Of a DNA stretch of 64,000 bases, positions 51,487 through 59,901 are shown piece after piece. The notes under the pieces are model-generated. The model worked only from the letters and a program-made list of their open reading frames with translations, was not told the origin of the DNA and searched no databases. Source of the stretch: Acidobacteriota bacterium (GTDB lineage: Bacteria > Acidobacteriota > Terriglobia > Terriglobales > Acidobacteriaceae). Numbering within the stretch: the stretch's first letter is position 1; every line of letters starts with the position of its first letter. Position numbers and translations under genes: made by a program. The stretch is taken from assembly GCA_025359885.1 (NCBI GenBank), contig JANYDG010000077.1, forward strand, positions 1 to 64,000. Direction: 5' to 3'.

Positions 51487-53598
51487 ATGCGCCCAAATTG
51501 TCTAACCTCACCGGCCTCCGCCACCGCAGCGTTGTTCGTCGCGATGCTCTCTTTCTTCACCGTTATGCCGGCCGAAACGCCACCCGCAAAACGCGCCATC
51601 ACGCTGGAAGATCTGGCGACAATTTCGCGGGTTGGCGCTCCCGTCATTTCTCCGGACGGCACCTGGATTCTGTACTCCATCTCGCACGCCGATACCAAGG
51701 AAGACAAGAATCACGCAGACCTGTGGATGCAGCGATGGGATGGCTCCGGGGCAACGCAACTCACCTTTAGCAAAGAAGGTGCCTCGCAGCCGGAGTTCAG
51801 CCCCGATGGAAAGTACATTTCCTTCCTTTCGTCGCGACCGGGCAAGGCAAAGGGCACGCAACTCTGGGTGCTGAACCGATTGGGCGGCGAACCTGAACAG
51901 TTCAGCGAGATTGTCGGTCAGGAGATTGGCAACTACGCCTGGTCGCCCGACAGCAAGCGCATTCTGATCACCGCCCAGCCGCAATCTGAGCCCGAGGCTG
52001 AGGATGGCAAGCCGCCCGCGCCGCCCCAGCCAGTCGTCATTGACCGATACCATTTCAAGCAGGATATTCAAGGTTATCTGCGGAACGAAGACCGCGACAC
52101 ACTCTACCTCTACGACATTGCAAGCAAGAAGTTTGAAAAGCTCACCACCGACAAGAATGTAGATGAATCAGACGCTGCCTGGTCACCCGACGGCGCCTCG
52201 ATTGCCTATGTGAGCAACCACGATGCCGACCCTGACCGTACTGACAACAGCGATATTTTCGTTGTCCTGGCCAAGGCTGGATCAACGGCAAAGAAGCTGA
52301 CCACGTGGGCCGGGCCCGATGGAGGCAAGCTTGCCTGGTCGCCTGATTCAAAGTCAATTGCCTATGTGCAAGGGCTGATGCCCGAGCTGGGCGCGTACAG
52401 CCAGGCCAAACCGGCGCTGGTTACGATCGAGGGCAAGGTCAGCTATCCGGCCGCAAAGCTCGACCGCAGCGTGAGTCAGCCCTGCTTTCTGCCAGACGGC
52501 AAGCTCCTTTACCTGGTCAATGATGATCGGTCAGAGTACCCCGCCGAGGTGGAGCTCACCGGCGACGGGGCGCACCGCCTGCTGGCGGAGCCTGGCACCG
52601 CCTCAGCGATGAGCTGCAAGGGCGCAGAGATCGCCCTGGTTCACCAGGACGACACCCATCCCGGAGAGATCTCTGCGCTTGAGGGAGCTGCCCCCCACGC
52701 CAGCCTGCGCAAGCTCACCACGGCCAACGATGCCCTGCTGGCCCAGCTTGACCTTGTTCCCAGCGAAGACTTTACCTCCCTCAGCAAAGACGGCACTGAA
52801 GTGCACGGGCTGCTCACCAAACCTCTGGGATACAAAGCCGGGACCAAAGTGCCGACCATTCTCTTCATTCACGGCGGCCCCAACGGGCAGGATGGCCACA
52901 GCTTTGCTTTTGAACGGCAGTGGTTTGCAGCGCATGGATATGCCGAGATCAACGTGAACTACCGCGGCAGCTCCGGCCGCGGACAGGACTACGCCAAGGC
53001 CATCTTTGCCGACTGGGGCCATCTGGAGGTCATCGACCTGCTCGGCGCCGTCGATGCCGTGGTCAAGATGGGCGTCGCCGACCCGGCAAAACTCGGCATC
53101 GGCGGCTGGAGCTACGGTGGCATCCTTACTGACTACACGACTGCCTCCGACGACCGCTTCAAAGCCGCCATCAGCGGAGCCGGTTCTGCCGCGCCGCTTT
53201 CCTTCTACGGTTCAGACGAGTACATTCTGCAATACGACAACGAGCTTGGTGTTCCGTGGAAGGCGCGGGACCTGTACCTGAAGCTGAGCTATCCGCTGCT
53301 TGAGGCCGACAAGCGAATGCACACGCCAACGCTTTACATGGGCGGCACCAATGACTTCAACGTACCCATCATCGGTGGCGAACAGATGTACCAGGCGCTG
53401 AAATCGCTCAAGATTCCGACTGAACTGGTCGTCTATCCAGGTCAGTTCCACGGCTTCACACGGCCCAGCTTCATCAAAGACCGCTACGAGCGCTGGCTGG
53501 CCTGGTACGACCACTATGTCGCGGGTAAGGATACGCCGGCGAGCCCCGTAGCGAAAGCCCCCGAAAAGAAACCCGCTGAGCCAACCGTTCCCAAGTAG
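51487..53598 (+). CDS. S9-family prolyl oligopeptidase, secreted
   Basis: Serine peptidase of the prolyl oligopeptidase/acylaminoacyl-peptidase group that cleaves small peptides. The 703-residue protein has a signal-like N-terminus (about residues 7-27), WD40-like propeller repeats (SPDGTWILYSISHADTKEDK, WSPDGASIAYVSNHDADP) to about residue 430, and the hydrolase domain with TILFIHGGPNGQDGHSFAFE, the nucleophile elbow GGWSYGG, an Asp in GGTNDFNVP and the His in GQFHGFTRP. Order and length are normal. The tail (about 680-703) is Lys/Pro/Ala-rich. It stands alone, divergent from the DsbA-like gene. Confidence 0.94.
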   Translation: MRPNCLTSPASATAALFVAMLSFFTVMPAETPPAKRAITLEDLATISRVGAPVISPDGTWILYSISHADTKEDKNHADLWMQRWDGSGATQLTFSKEGASQPEFSPDGKYISFLSSRPGKAKGTQLWVLNRLGGEPEQFSEIVGQEIGNYAWSPDSKRILITAQPQSEPEAEDGKPPAPPQPVVIDRYHFKQDIQGYLRNEDRDTLYLYDIASKKFEKLTTDKNVDESDAAWSPDGASIAYVSNHDADPDRTDNSDIFVVLAKAGSTAKKLTTWAGPDGGKLAWSPDSKSIAYVQGLMPELGAYSQAKPALVTIEGKVSYPAAKLDRSVSQPCFLPDGKLLYLVNDDRSEYPAEVELTGDGAHRLLAEPGTASAMSCKGAEIALVHQDDTHPGEISALEGAAPHASLRKLTTANDALLAQLDLVPSEDFTSLSKDGTEVHGLLTKPLGYKAGTKVPTILFIHGGPNGQDGHSFAFERQWFAAHGYAEINVNYRGSSGRGQDYAKAIFADWGHLEVIDLLGAVDAVVKMGVADPAKLGIGGWSYGGILTDYTTASDDRFKAAISGAGSAAPLSFYGSDEYILQYDNELGVPWKARDLYLKLSYPLLEADKRMHTPTLYMGGTNDFNVPIIGGEQMYQALKSLKIPTELVVYPGQFHGFTRPSFIKDRYERWLAWYDHYVAGKDTPASPVAKAPEKKPAEPTVPK

Positions 53599-53853
53599 TG
53601 GCAGGCTCAAGCCTCTGGCTCGTGCTCTTTACAAAGGTGTGCAGGTAACTAACAAAGCATCCTGCACACCACCTCAGGGTCACTGGCTAAAGTTAGCCGC
53701 ATGATAGGCTGAGTCATCTTCCCGGGAAAGATGGCTCGGCATGCAACTCTGGCTCCGTAAGTTTCTGCTCGGCTTTGAATTGCTAAGGCGGGCCATGGAT
53801 GAATCGGTCGAGCCAGCCGGGTCACCAGTGCAGGCACAATTGCCGACTCTCGC
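53599..53853. other. Spacer with several inverted repeats
   Basis: GGTGTGCAGG (53636-53645) pairs with CCTGCACACC (53661-53670); GGCTAA and TTAGCC form a small hairpin near 53685; CATCTT-CCCGGG-AAAGATG is palindromic near 53715. None has a T tract. A 38-codon frame (53741-53857, MQLWLRKFLLGFELLRRAMD at its start) ends here with no evidence that it is translated. Confidence 0.5.
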
Positions 53854-54197
53854 CTAAGGCAATACCGTCGGCTTCCTCAAAGCCTTCATGAAGTTCGACT
53901 CGGCCAGGCGCGAGGGGTCCACTTCTTCTCCGGGACCGGATCTTTGCCCGTGGTCATGGCCAGGCGATCAACGTGCGAAACCTGGTGCTGCGAAGGCAGG
54001 TTGATGACCACCTCGCGGGTGCGGATGAGGTTGTCTGAGGTCTGGCCCATCTGGCCGAGGCCAAGCATCGCACTCCAGCCCAGCCACCAGACGCTCGACA
54101 TGGGCGCGATGTTGGGGCTTCCGTCAGGATTAAGCGTCGTCAGCAGCGCAACCGGCGTGCCGAAGTAGAGAATGGTGGGTTCAATCGTCTTGTGCAT
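53854..54197 (-). pseudogene. Broken flavin-reductase-like gene
   Basis: The frame from ATG 54197 gives a flavin reductase domain start: EPTILYFGTPVALLTTLNPD, NIAPMSSVWWLGWSAMLGL and NLIRTREVVINLPSQHQVSH. After DPVPEKK it reads WTPRAW and stops. One base over, the strand continues VDPSRLAESNFMKALRKPT to a stop at 53854, so a single G has been lost after the second Lys codon. Even with this repaired the protein ends near residue 114, whereas intact members have about 200 residues, so the 3' half is also gone. The remaining N-terminal sequence is well preserved, so decay is recent. Confidence 0.8.
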
Positions 54198-54263
54198 GAA
54201 CCCAAACTAATTGAGCCCGCTTTCCAGCCACATCCCGGCCCTTGCTTCCAATTCCCTGTGGTT

Positions 54264-54305
54264 CGGCTCGTTCCTCGGTTCATTCCTCGGCTTGTTCCTC
54301 GGCCC
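54264..54305 (+). repeat. Tandem 12-base repeat upstream of lipA
   Basis: CGGCTCGTTCCT, CGGTTCATTCCT and CGGCTTGTTCCT run head to tail, with a partial fourth unit. Confidence 0.8.
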
Positions 54306-54333
54306 AACCAGGAGTCTTCGTCGCTCAAGACAG

Positions 54334-54339
54334 TAGAAT
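54334..54339 (+). promoter_or_regulatory. -10 hexamer TAGAAT of lipA (leaderless)
   Basis: TAGAAT ends six bases before a GTG (54346) that is in frame with, and directly followed by, an ATG. No ribosome-binding site is present. Confidence 0.5.
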
Positions 54340-54345
54340 AAAGAA

Positions 54346-55254
54346 GTGATGGACCTGGTTCAGATACAGACCGTTCGCCGCGCTCCGGCCCCCAAGCCGG
54401 AGTGGCTCAAGGCCCGCGCGCCCGGCGGCGAAAACTACCACGACCTCAAGCGCCTCGCCCGTTCGCTCAATCTTCACACCGTCTGTGAGAGCGCCCATTG
54501 CCCCAATATTGGCGAATGCTGGCAGCAGAAGACCGCCACCTTCATGATGCTCGGCAACCTGTGCACCCGGCGCTGCGGCTTTTGCGCGGTACCCAAGGGC
54601 CGGCCCGAGCCCATTGATTTTGATGAGCCGCGCCGCGTTGCCGAGGCGGTTTCACTGCTTGGCCTGCAACATGCCGTCATCACCAGCGTCAATCGCGACG
54701 ACGATCTGGTCGGCGGAGCGCGCGCCTTTGCCATGGTCATCGAAGAGATTCGCCTGCAGGCTCCCGGCTGCCGCGTCGAAGTGCTGATTCCCGACTTCCA
54801 GGGCGATCCTGAGGCGATTCAGATCGTCGTCGATGCCCGGCCCGAGGTGCTGAATCACAATACCGAGTCGGTTCCGCGCCTTTACCGCGTTGTTCGCTCT
54901 GGCGCGCGGTATGAGCGCACCCTGCGACTGCTCGAATACGCCAAGGAGCTGAACCCCGCAGGCATCACCAAGTCTGGCGTCATGGTCGGTCTCGGCGAAG
55001 AAACCAGCGAGCTGTTGGAAGTCTTCCGCGATCTCGCGGCAGTGCAATGCGACATCCTCACCATCGGCCAATACCTGCGCCCCTCGCGCGACCATCTGCC
55101 GATGGCCCGGATCTACGCGCCCAGCGAATTTGCCGAACTCAAGACGGCGGCTCTCAAGATGGGCTTTCGCCACGTGGAGAGCGGGCCGCTGGTGCGCTCA
55201 AGCTACCACGCGCACGAGCAGGCAGCTTCGACGGGGCTAAGGGTGCTGGGGTAA
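54346..55254 (+). CDS. lipA: Lipoyl synthase
   Basis: Radical SAM enzyme that inserts two sulfurs into octanoyl groups on lipoate-dependent enzymes. The 302-residue protein has both iron-sulfur motifs: the auxiliary cluster CESAHCPNIGEC and the radical SAM cluster CTRRCGFC, as well as VITSVNRDDDLVGGARAFA, NHNTESVPRLYRVVR, SGVMVGLGEETSELLEVF and the C-terminal RSSYHAHEQ with the auxiliary-cluster serine. Start is GTG 54346 or the adjacent ATG 54349; the promoter spacing favours the GTG. No lipB is adjacent. Codon use is C-rich, unlike + strand genes in the left part of the window. Confidence 0.97.
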   Translation: MMDLVQIQTVRRAPAPKPEWLKARAPGGENYHDLKRLARSLNLHTVCESAHCPNIGECWQQKTATFMMLGNLCTRRCGFCAVPKGRPEPIDFDEPRRVAEAVSLLGLQHAVITSVNRDDDLVGGARAFAMVIEEIRLQAPGCRVEVLIPDFQGDPEAIQIVVDARPEVLNHNTESVPRLYRVVRSGARYERTLRLLEYAKELNPAGITKSGVMVGLGEETSELLEVFRDLAAVQCDILTIGQYLRPSRDHLPMARIYAPSEFAELKTAALKMGFRHVESGPLVRSSYHAHEQAASTGLRVLG

Positions 55255-55322
55255 GCCCTCTGCAGAAGGCATTCGACCTCATGTCACCTGCCTGTCACTC
55301 TCACTCAACCCCTTCGATTCTG

Positions 55323-55328
55323 TAGAAT
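55323..55328 (+). promoter_or_regulatory. -10 hexamer TAGAAT upstream of frr
   Basis: TGTAGAAT lies 59 bases before the frr start. Here a leader with a ribosome site (GAGGA) follows, unlike the leaderless genes. Confidence 0.45.
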
Positions 55329-55387
55329 AACGATGGCATTTGAACTGTTTGGCTCCCGGCAACCGGGGCACTGGGAAGAGGAACGAG

Positions 55388-55975
55388 ATGGCAGCTTCTT
55401 TTATGGCAGGAAATGTAGTGCTGAAGGACTTGCACGCAGACCTGAAGCGGCGGATGGACAAGGCAGTTGTAGATTTTCAGGCACACCTGGTGTCGCTGCG
55501 CACCGGGCGGGCCAACGTGCAGCTTCTCGACCAGGTCCGCGTGGACTACTACGGGACGCCGACTCCGCTCGCGCAGGTGGCGCAGGTCACCACTCCCGAG
55601 GCCAGCATGATCGTCGTGCAGCCGTGGGACGTAAGCCTGCTCAAGGAGATTGAAAAGGCCCTGCGCGCGCCGGAACACGGCTTCAATCCTTCAAACGACG
55701 GCAAGCAGATTCGCGTACCGATTCCACCGATGACCGAGGAGCGCCGCCGCGATGTGGTGAAGCAGCTGAACAAACAGCTTGAAGACCACAAGACCGCCCT
55801 GCGCAACGTCCGGCGCGATGGCAACGACAATCTCAAAAAGCTGGCCAAAGACAAAAAGCTCAGCGAAGACGAAGAAAAGCGCGCGCAGGATGAAGTTCAG
55901 AGCATGCTGAATGACGAAATTCGCCGCATCGACGAACTGGCCCGCAAGAAGGAAATCGACATCATGCAGATTTGA
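55388..55975 (+). CDS. frr: Ribosome recycling factor
   Basis: Splits post-termination ribosomes together with EF-G. The 195-residue protein shows the standard sequence: LKRRMDKAVVDFQAHLVSLR then TGRANVQLLDQVRVDYYGTP, WDVSLLKEIEKAL, IRVPIPPMTEERRRDVVKQL and RNVRRDGNDNLKKLAKDK. An N-terminal extension of about ten residues over the usual length comes from MAASFMAGNVV; a later start is possible. GAGGA lies six bases before the ATG. In many bacteria frr follows pyrH, but here it stands after lipA. A near-perfect terminator follows. Confidence 0.97.
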   Translation: MAASFMAGNVVLKDLHADLKRRMDKAVVDFQAHLVSLRTGRANVQLLDQVRVDYYGTPTPLAQVAQVTTPEASMIVVQPWDVSLLKEIEKALRAPEHGFNPSNDGKQIRVPIPPMTEERRRDVVKQLNKQLEDHKTALRNVRRDGNDNLKKLAKDKKLSEDEEKRAQDEVQSMLNDEIRRIDELARKKEIDIMQI

Positions 55976-56003
55976 TTGTTAGCCAGAAATGATTGAGGCA
56001 GAG

Positions 56004-56032
56004 AGGCCATCCGCGAGGATGGCCTTTTTTTT
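56004..56032 (+). terminator. Intrinsic terminator after frr
   Basis: AGGCCATCC pairs perfectly with GGATGGCCT around a 4-base GCGA loop, followed by an eight-T tract. This is the clearest terminator in the window. Confidence 0.93.
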
Positions 56033-56177
56033 CTGAACGCCATTGCTGCGGCTATCGACGGGATGAAGCTGAAGTGAGCCTCTTGCGCCGGAGTGCTGCG
56101 GCAGGACGGTCCCCTTCTGCTAATCTTCGAGCGAAGCGCTGTTCTGGGCAGGCCAGAGGGAAGACAGGAGGGGACGG

Positions 56178-58007
56178 ATGACGAATTCGCGAAGAGAGTT
56201 TTTGACAGCCGGTTCGTTGGGATTGCTCGGCGTGGCGATGAGCAAATCTGCAGGGGCGCAGACTCCCGCAGCACAGGCTCCGGTAGCGCAGGCCCAGTCC
56301 CCCACGCCGGGCGCGCCGCCCGCCTTTGGCACCGCTCCCCCGGTCGGCCCAGAGGCTACCCCAGCCACCTTTGCCGAGGCCGAAAAGCTCGTCCAGGTGG
56401 AGATGTCTGCCGCCGACCGCGCCGTGGCCGCCAGCAACTGGCGCATGCAAATGGCTCCGCTGTACGAGCGCCGCACCGGCCCGCGCAAGCTTGCGCTCGA
56501 AGCCGGCATCGCCCCGGCCTCGCAGTGGAATCCGGCCATCCCTGGCATCGCCCTGCCAACCCCCGCCACGGCCTATGCCCGCAGCGCAGATGCCCACACG
56601 CCGCTGCCCGCCAGCGACGAGGCCATCGCCTTTGCCCCTGTCTGGCAGCTCTCCCGCTGGATCGAGAAGCGCGCGCTCACCTCGACCCGGCTCACAGAAA
56701 TCTACCTGCGCCGCCTTGAGCGCTTTGACGCGCAACTGCACTGCGTTATCACCCTCACCCGCGAACACGCCCTCGCCCAGGCCAAGGCCGCCGATGCCGA
56801 GATTGCCGCCGGCAAGTACCGCGGGCCGCTGCACGGCATTCCCTGGGGAGCAAAAGACCTCCTCGATACCGCAGGCATCCCCACAACCTGGGGCGCTGAA
56901 CCCTACCGCAACCGCATCCCCGCTGAGGATGCAACCGTGGTCCGCCGTCTCAAGGAGGCAGGTGCCGTGCTGGTCGCCAAGCTCTCGCTCGGGGCGCTGG
57001 CGCTCAACGACATCTGGTTTGGCGGCCAGACCATGAATCCCTGGCTGCTTGAAGAGGGTTCGTCCGGGTCAAGCGCCGGGCCGGGCGCAGCGGTTGCCGC
57101 CGGGCTGGTCGGCTTTGCCATTGGCAGCGAAACCGGCGGCAGCATCGTCAGCCCCACCATGCGCTGCGGCGTTACCGGCCTTCGCCCCACCTACGGCCGT
57201 GTCCCGCGCACCGGAGCGATGACCCTCTGCTGGTCCCTCGACAAGCTCGGCCCCATGACGCGCAGCGTTGAAGACACAATTCTTGTACTCCGTGCTATTC
57301 ATGGTGCAGACGCAGTTGACCTGGCCTGCGCTCCCAGCCCTCACATCACTTTTGAGGCCGCCAAAAGCATCAAAGGACTGCGCGTCGGCTACTTTCCCGG
57401 CTGGATGAAAGAGGCCCCCGCCACCGACGTTGACCGCGCCGCCCTCGAAACCGTGAAGAAACTCGGCATGGTACCCGTCGAGGTCACACTCCCCGACTGG
57501 CCCTACGACTCGCTCAATCTCATCCTCTTTGCCGAGGCCGCCGCTGCCTTTGAAGAGCTGACCATGAGCGGCCACCTCCCCGACCTCAAAGCCCAGGTGC
57601 CCGATGCCTGGCCCAACTGCTTCCGCCAGGCCCGCTTCCTCTCGGCGGTCGATTTCGTCCAGACCGACCGCTTCCGCCGCAAAGTTGCGCTTGAAATGGC
57701 ACGCGTCATGGCCGATGTTGACCTGCTGCTCGTCCCCTCTTTGCGCGACGAAATACTGGTCATCACCAACAACACCGGCCACCCCTCGCTGACCATGCGC
57801 GCCGGCTTCGTCGAAGTCTCTGAAGCCCGCAGCGATTGGGCTCCCGACCCGGCGCACCCGCTGCCCCGGTTCTCTCCGCCCCGCCACGTCCCCCACGGCA
57901 TCACCCTCATCGGCCGCCTCTTTGACGAGGGCACGCTCGCCGAGGTCGGCCTTGCGCTCGAATCAGCCTTTGGAGTCGTAGCCGAGCGGCCGGCTGGATT
58001 TGCCTGA
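56178..58007 (+). CDS. Tat-exported amidase (amidase signature family)
   Basis: Amidohydrolase of 609 residues exported folded. It begins with a twin-arginine signal, TNSRREFLTAGSLGLLGVAM. Residues about 30-150 are Ala/Pro-rich with no recognised domain; the catalytic domain begins at LTEIYLRRLERFDAQLHCVI. Triad elements are the Lys of GIPWGAKDLLDT, the Ser pair in GSSGSSAGPGAAV and the Ser in IGSETGGSIVSP. The substrate is unknown; relatives are annotated as Asp/Glu-tRNA amidotransferase subunit A-like, but a Tat signal rules out that role. AGGAGG before the ATG gives a strong ribosome site. It stands alone after the frr terminator. Confidence 0.93.
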   Translation: MTNSRREFLTAGSLGLLGVAMSKSAGAQTPAAQAPVAQAQSPTPGAPPAFGTAPPVGPEATPATFAEAEKLVQVEMSAADRAVAASNWRMQMAPLYERRTGPRKLALEAGIAPASQWNPAIPGIALPTPATAYARSADAHTPLPASDEAIAFAPVWQLSRWIEKRALTSTRLTEIYLRRLERFDAQLHCVITLTREHALAQAKAADAEIAAGKYRGPLHGIPWGAKDLLDTAGIPTTWGAEPYRNRIPAEDATVVRRLKEAGAVLVAKLSLGALALNDIWFGGQTMNPWLLEEGSSGSSAGPGAAVAAGLVGFAIGSETGGSIVSPTMRCGVTGLRPTYGRVPRTGAMTLCWSLDKLGPMTRSVEDTILVLRAIHGADAVDLACAPSPHITFEAAKSIKGLRVGYFPGWMKEAPATDVDRAALETVKKLGMVPVEVTLPDWPYDSLNLILFAEAAAAFEELTMSGHLPDLKAQVPDAWPNCFRQARFLSAVDFVQTDRFRRKVALEMARVMADVDLLLVPSLRDEILVITNNTGHPSLTMRAGFVEVSEARSDWAPDPAHPLPRFSPPRHVPHGITLIGRLFDEGTLAEVGLALESAFGVVAERPAGFA

Positions 58008-58347
58008 TTCTGCTCGCTGGTGCATCAAAGGCTTCAGCAAAGCACCAAATCTATAAAAGCCCTTGTTGTGGCGACTGCTGTCGTCGCGACGCTGCCGCGC
58101 GTTCATCGTATATTCAAAATCCCGTAAAGCTTGTTCACATTACTGTAATCCCGCATTCATTTTTCCGTCCTATAGTCCTCCCGAGTGCCTGCATCCGGTT
58201 TGTTTCTCCCCGCAAATGAATCGCGAATCAGGCCGCAACGTTCGTCGATAACGGGTCAGAGAGCGCGTAGCTGACAAAGATTGCACCCTCTCGGTCACCC
58301 AGGTCAAGGAAACGGATTTTTCAACCCGATCTTTAAGGAACAGCCCT
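58008..58347. other. Upstream region of the phosphoesterase gene
   Basis: No gene is supported in this 340-base gap. It is AT-richer than its flanks around 58090-58180. TATAGT (58171-58176) is a good -10 without a matching -35. TTCACATTACTGTAAT (58134-58149) weakly resembles two spaced Pho-box half-sites, about 21 bases before the -10. TTTAAGGA before the ATG supplies a ribosome site. Confidence 0.4.
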
Positions 58348-59508
58348 ATGAATCTGAAGAACACAGCGCTCGCCCTCTGCCTGACCGCCGCCCTCCCAGG
58401 CGCGCTTCTCGCCCAGAAGAATGCACCTCCGGCCCACCCCATCCCGCACATCGACCACGTCTTTGTGATCATGATGGAAAACCACGCCTACAGCCAGATC
58501 TTTCTCAATGCCAACGCGCCCTTCATCAATTCCTACGCAACCACCGTCAACTCCGCCAGCAACTACTACGGCGTAGGTCACCCGAGCCTGACCAACTACC
58601 TTGAGACGGTGGGCGGCTCCAACTTTGGCGTCGTCAACGACAACTCGCCTGACTGGCACAACACCACCTGCGTTTCAAACCTCTCGCTCAACGCCCCGGC
58701 CCTCGAAGGCGCACCAAACATCTGCCCCATCGCCGGCTCTGGTCTTGATGCCGCCACCCCCGCAGTCGATACCACCAACGAAGGTTCGCCCGACTCGCCG
58801 GTCTATAACGATCCCTATGCTCCCGCACAGACCACCGGCGAAACCATCGTCGATCAGCTCGTCGCCGCCGGCCTCAGCTGGAAGTCTTACCAGGAAAATC
58901 TGCCCCCTTACGGTGCCGATTGGGTCAACAACAGCGATGGACTTGTCTCCAACACCACCGCTCCCGAGCCCGGCATGCCCAAGCTTTATGCCGTGAAGCA
59001 CAACCCCTTTGTCTACTTCAAAAACATTCAGGACGGCACCAACCCCAAGCTGAGCCTCAAGCAGATCGTCGGCTTTGACCGCCTCTGGGCCGATTTGAAG
59101 GGCAACTCAGTCCCCAACTTCTCCTACATCGTCCCCAACCAGTGCCACGATCAGCATGGCCGCGGCGCCAGCGAAATGGGTACCGGCTGCAACGTTGACC
59201 AGAATGACATTGCCCAGGGCGATGCCGCGCTCAAGACCATCATCTCGGCCATCAAGTCTGCCCCCGTCTGGAGCCATGGCAACAACGTGATTGTCACCGT
59301 CTGGGACGAAAACGACTACGGCACCGAGCCCAACCAGGTCGTCATGCTGGTTGATAACAACTACGGCGTGCACGGCATCAGCAGCAACATGAAGTTCAAC
59401 CACTTCTCGCTGCTCAAGAGCCTCGAGGCCGGCTTCAACCTTCCCTACCTGAACCACGCAGCCGACTCGGCGACGCCAGTGATGGCCGACCTCTTCGCCC
59501 GTCACTAG
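58348..59508 (+). CDS. Secreted phosphoesterase family protein (AcpA/phospholipase C-like)
   Basis: Member of the bacterial phosphoesterase family that includes acid phosphatases and phospholipases C. The 386-residue protein has a signal peptide (residues 1-21, GALLAQK), the first catalytic segment HVFVIMMENHAYSQIF with the metal-coordinating Glu-Asn, SASNYYGVGHPSLTNYLETV with the nucleophile region, SYIVPNQCHDQHGRGASEMG and the late motif VTVWDENDYGTEPNQ. These match the order in AcpA-type enzymes. The substrate could be organic phosphate or phospholipid. It stands alone with its own terminator; its upstream region may carry a Pho-box-like site. Confidence 0.88.
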   Translation: MNLKNTALALCLTAALPGALLAQKNAPPAHPIPHIDHVFVIMMENHAYSQIFLNANAPFINSYATTVNSASNYYGVGHPSLTNYLETVGGSNFGVVNDNSPDWHNTTCVSNLSLNAPALEGAPNICPIAGSGLDAATPAVDTTNEGSPDSPVYNDPYAPAQTTGETIVDQLVAAGLSWKSYQENLPPYGADWVNNSDGLVSNTTAPEPGMPKLYAVKHNPFVYFKNIQDGTNPKLSLKQIVGFDRLWADLKGNSVPNFSYIVPNQCHDQHGRGASEMGTGCNVDQNDIAQGDAALKTIISAIKSAPVWSHGNNVIVTVWDENDYGTEPNQVVMLVDNNYGVHGISSNMKFNHFSLLKSLEAGFNLPYLNHAADSATPVMADLFARH

Positions 59509-59526
59509 ACTCAACTCGCACAAAGA

Positions 59527-59565
59527 AAAAGGCCAGCCGGACCCTCTGGGTTTGGCTGGCCTTTT
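59527..59565 (+). terminator. Intrinsic terminator after the phosphoesterase gene
   Basis: AAAAGGCCAGCC pairs perfectly with GGCTGGCCTTTT around a 15-base loop, 18 bases after the stop. Confidence 0.85.
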
Positions 59566-59700
59566 CATTGTTGAATTTTCGCCAGCGGATGATTGGCACA
59601 GGATTCCAGGACCTTGGATCACTTTCTCAAAACGCTCAAAGCTCGCCTTGACGGCTTGAAATGCATGATCCGATATAAACTGTTGCGAAGGAGCAGAAGC

Positions 59701-59901
59701 ATGGCCGCCGCCGCTACTTTTCCGTATGTCCCCACAAGGGCTCTCAAGACCTTTGGCGCGTTGGGACCCAAATACGAGGTCGGTCGGCCACTACGACAGC
59801 TCGCGGATGGAGACTGGATGATCGAAATCCAGCTCATCGAAACCGGTGAATCCGCTGAGTACCGGCTCTCCCATATCCTCGCTGACCCCGTGGCCCGCTG
59901 A
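59701..59901 (+). CDS. DUF5397-like small protein, probable VapD antitoxin
   Basis: A 66-residue protein directly upstream of vapD. It contains GPKYEVGRPLRQLADGDWMI then EIQLIETGESAEYRLSHIL, a pattern I associate with DUF5397 proteins that accompany VapD. AAGGAG lies seven bases before the ATG at 59701. Its stop codon overlaps the VapD start (TGATG), which implies coupled translation, as in toxin-antitoxin pairs. The N-terminal half is basic and could contact nucleic acid or the toxin. The antitoxin role is inferred from position and size. TATAAA (59674-59679) is a possible -10. Confidence 0.75.
   Translation: MAAAATFPYVPTRALKTFGALGPKYEVGRPLRQLADGDWMIEIQLIETGESAEYRLSHILADPVAR

Noticed and set aside
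53741..53857. 38-codon frame beginning MQLWLRKFLLGFELLRRAMD
   Set aside because: No convincing ribosome site or homologue known to me; kept only as a note in the spacer entry.
41500..54250. dif site at the composition switch
   Set aside because: The intergenic gaps were read for the XerC/XerD arm pattern (CGCATAA, TTATGTTAAA) on both strands and no acceptable match was seen.
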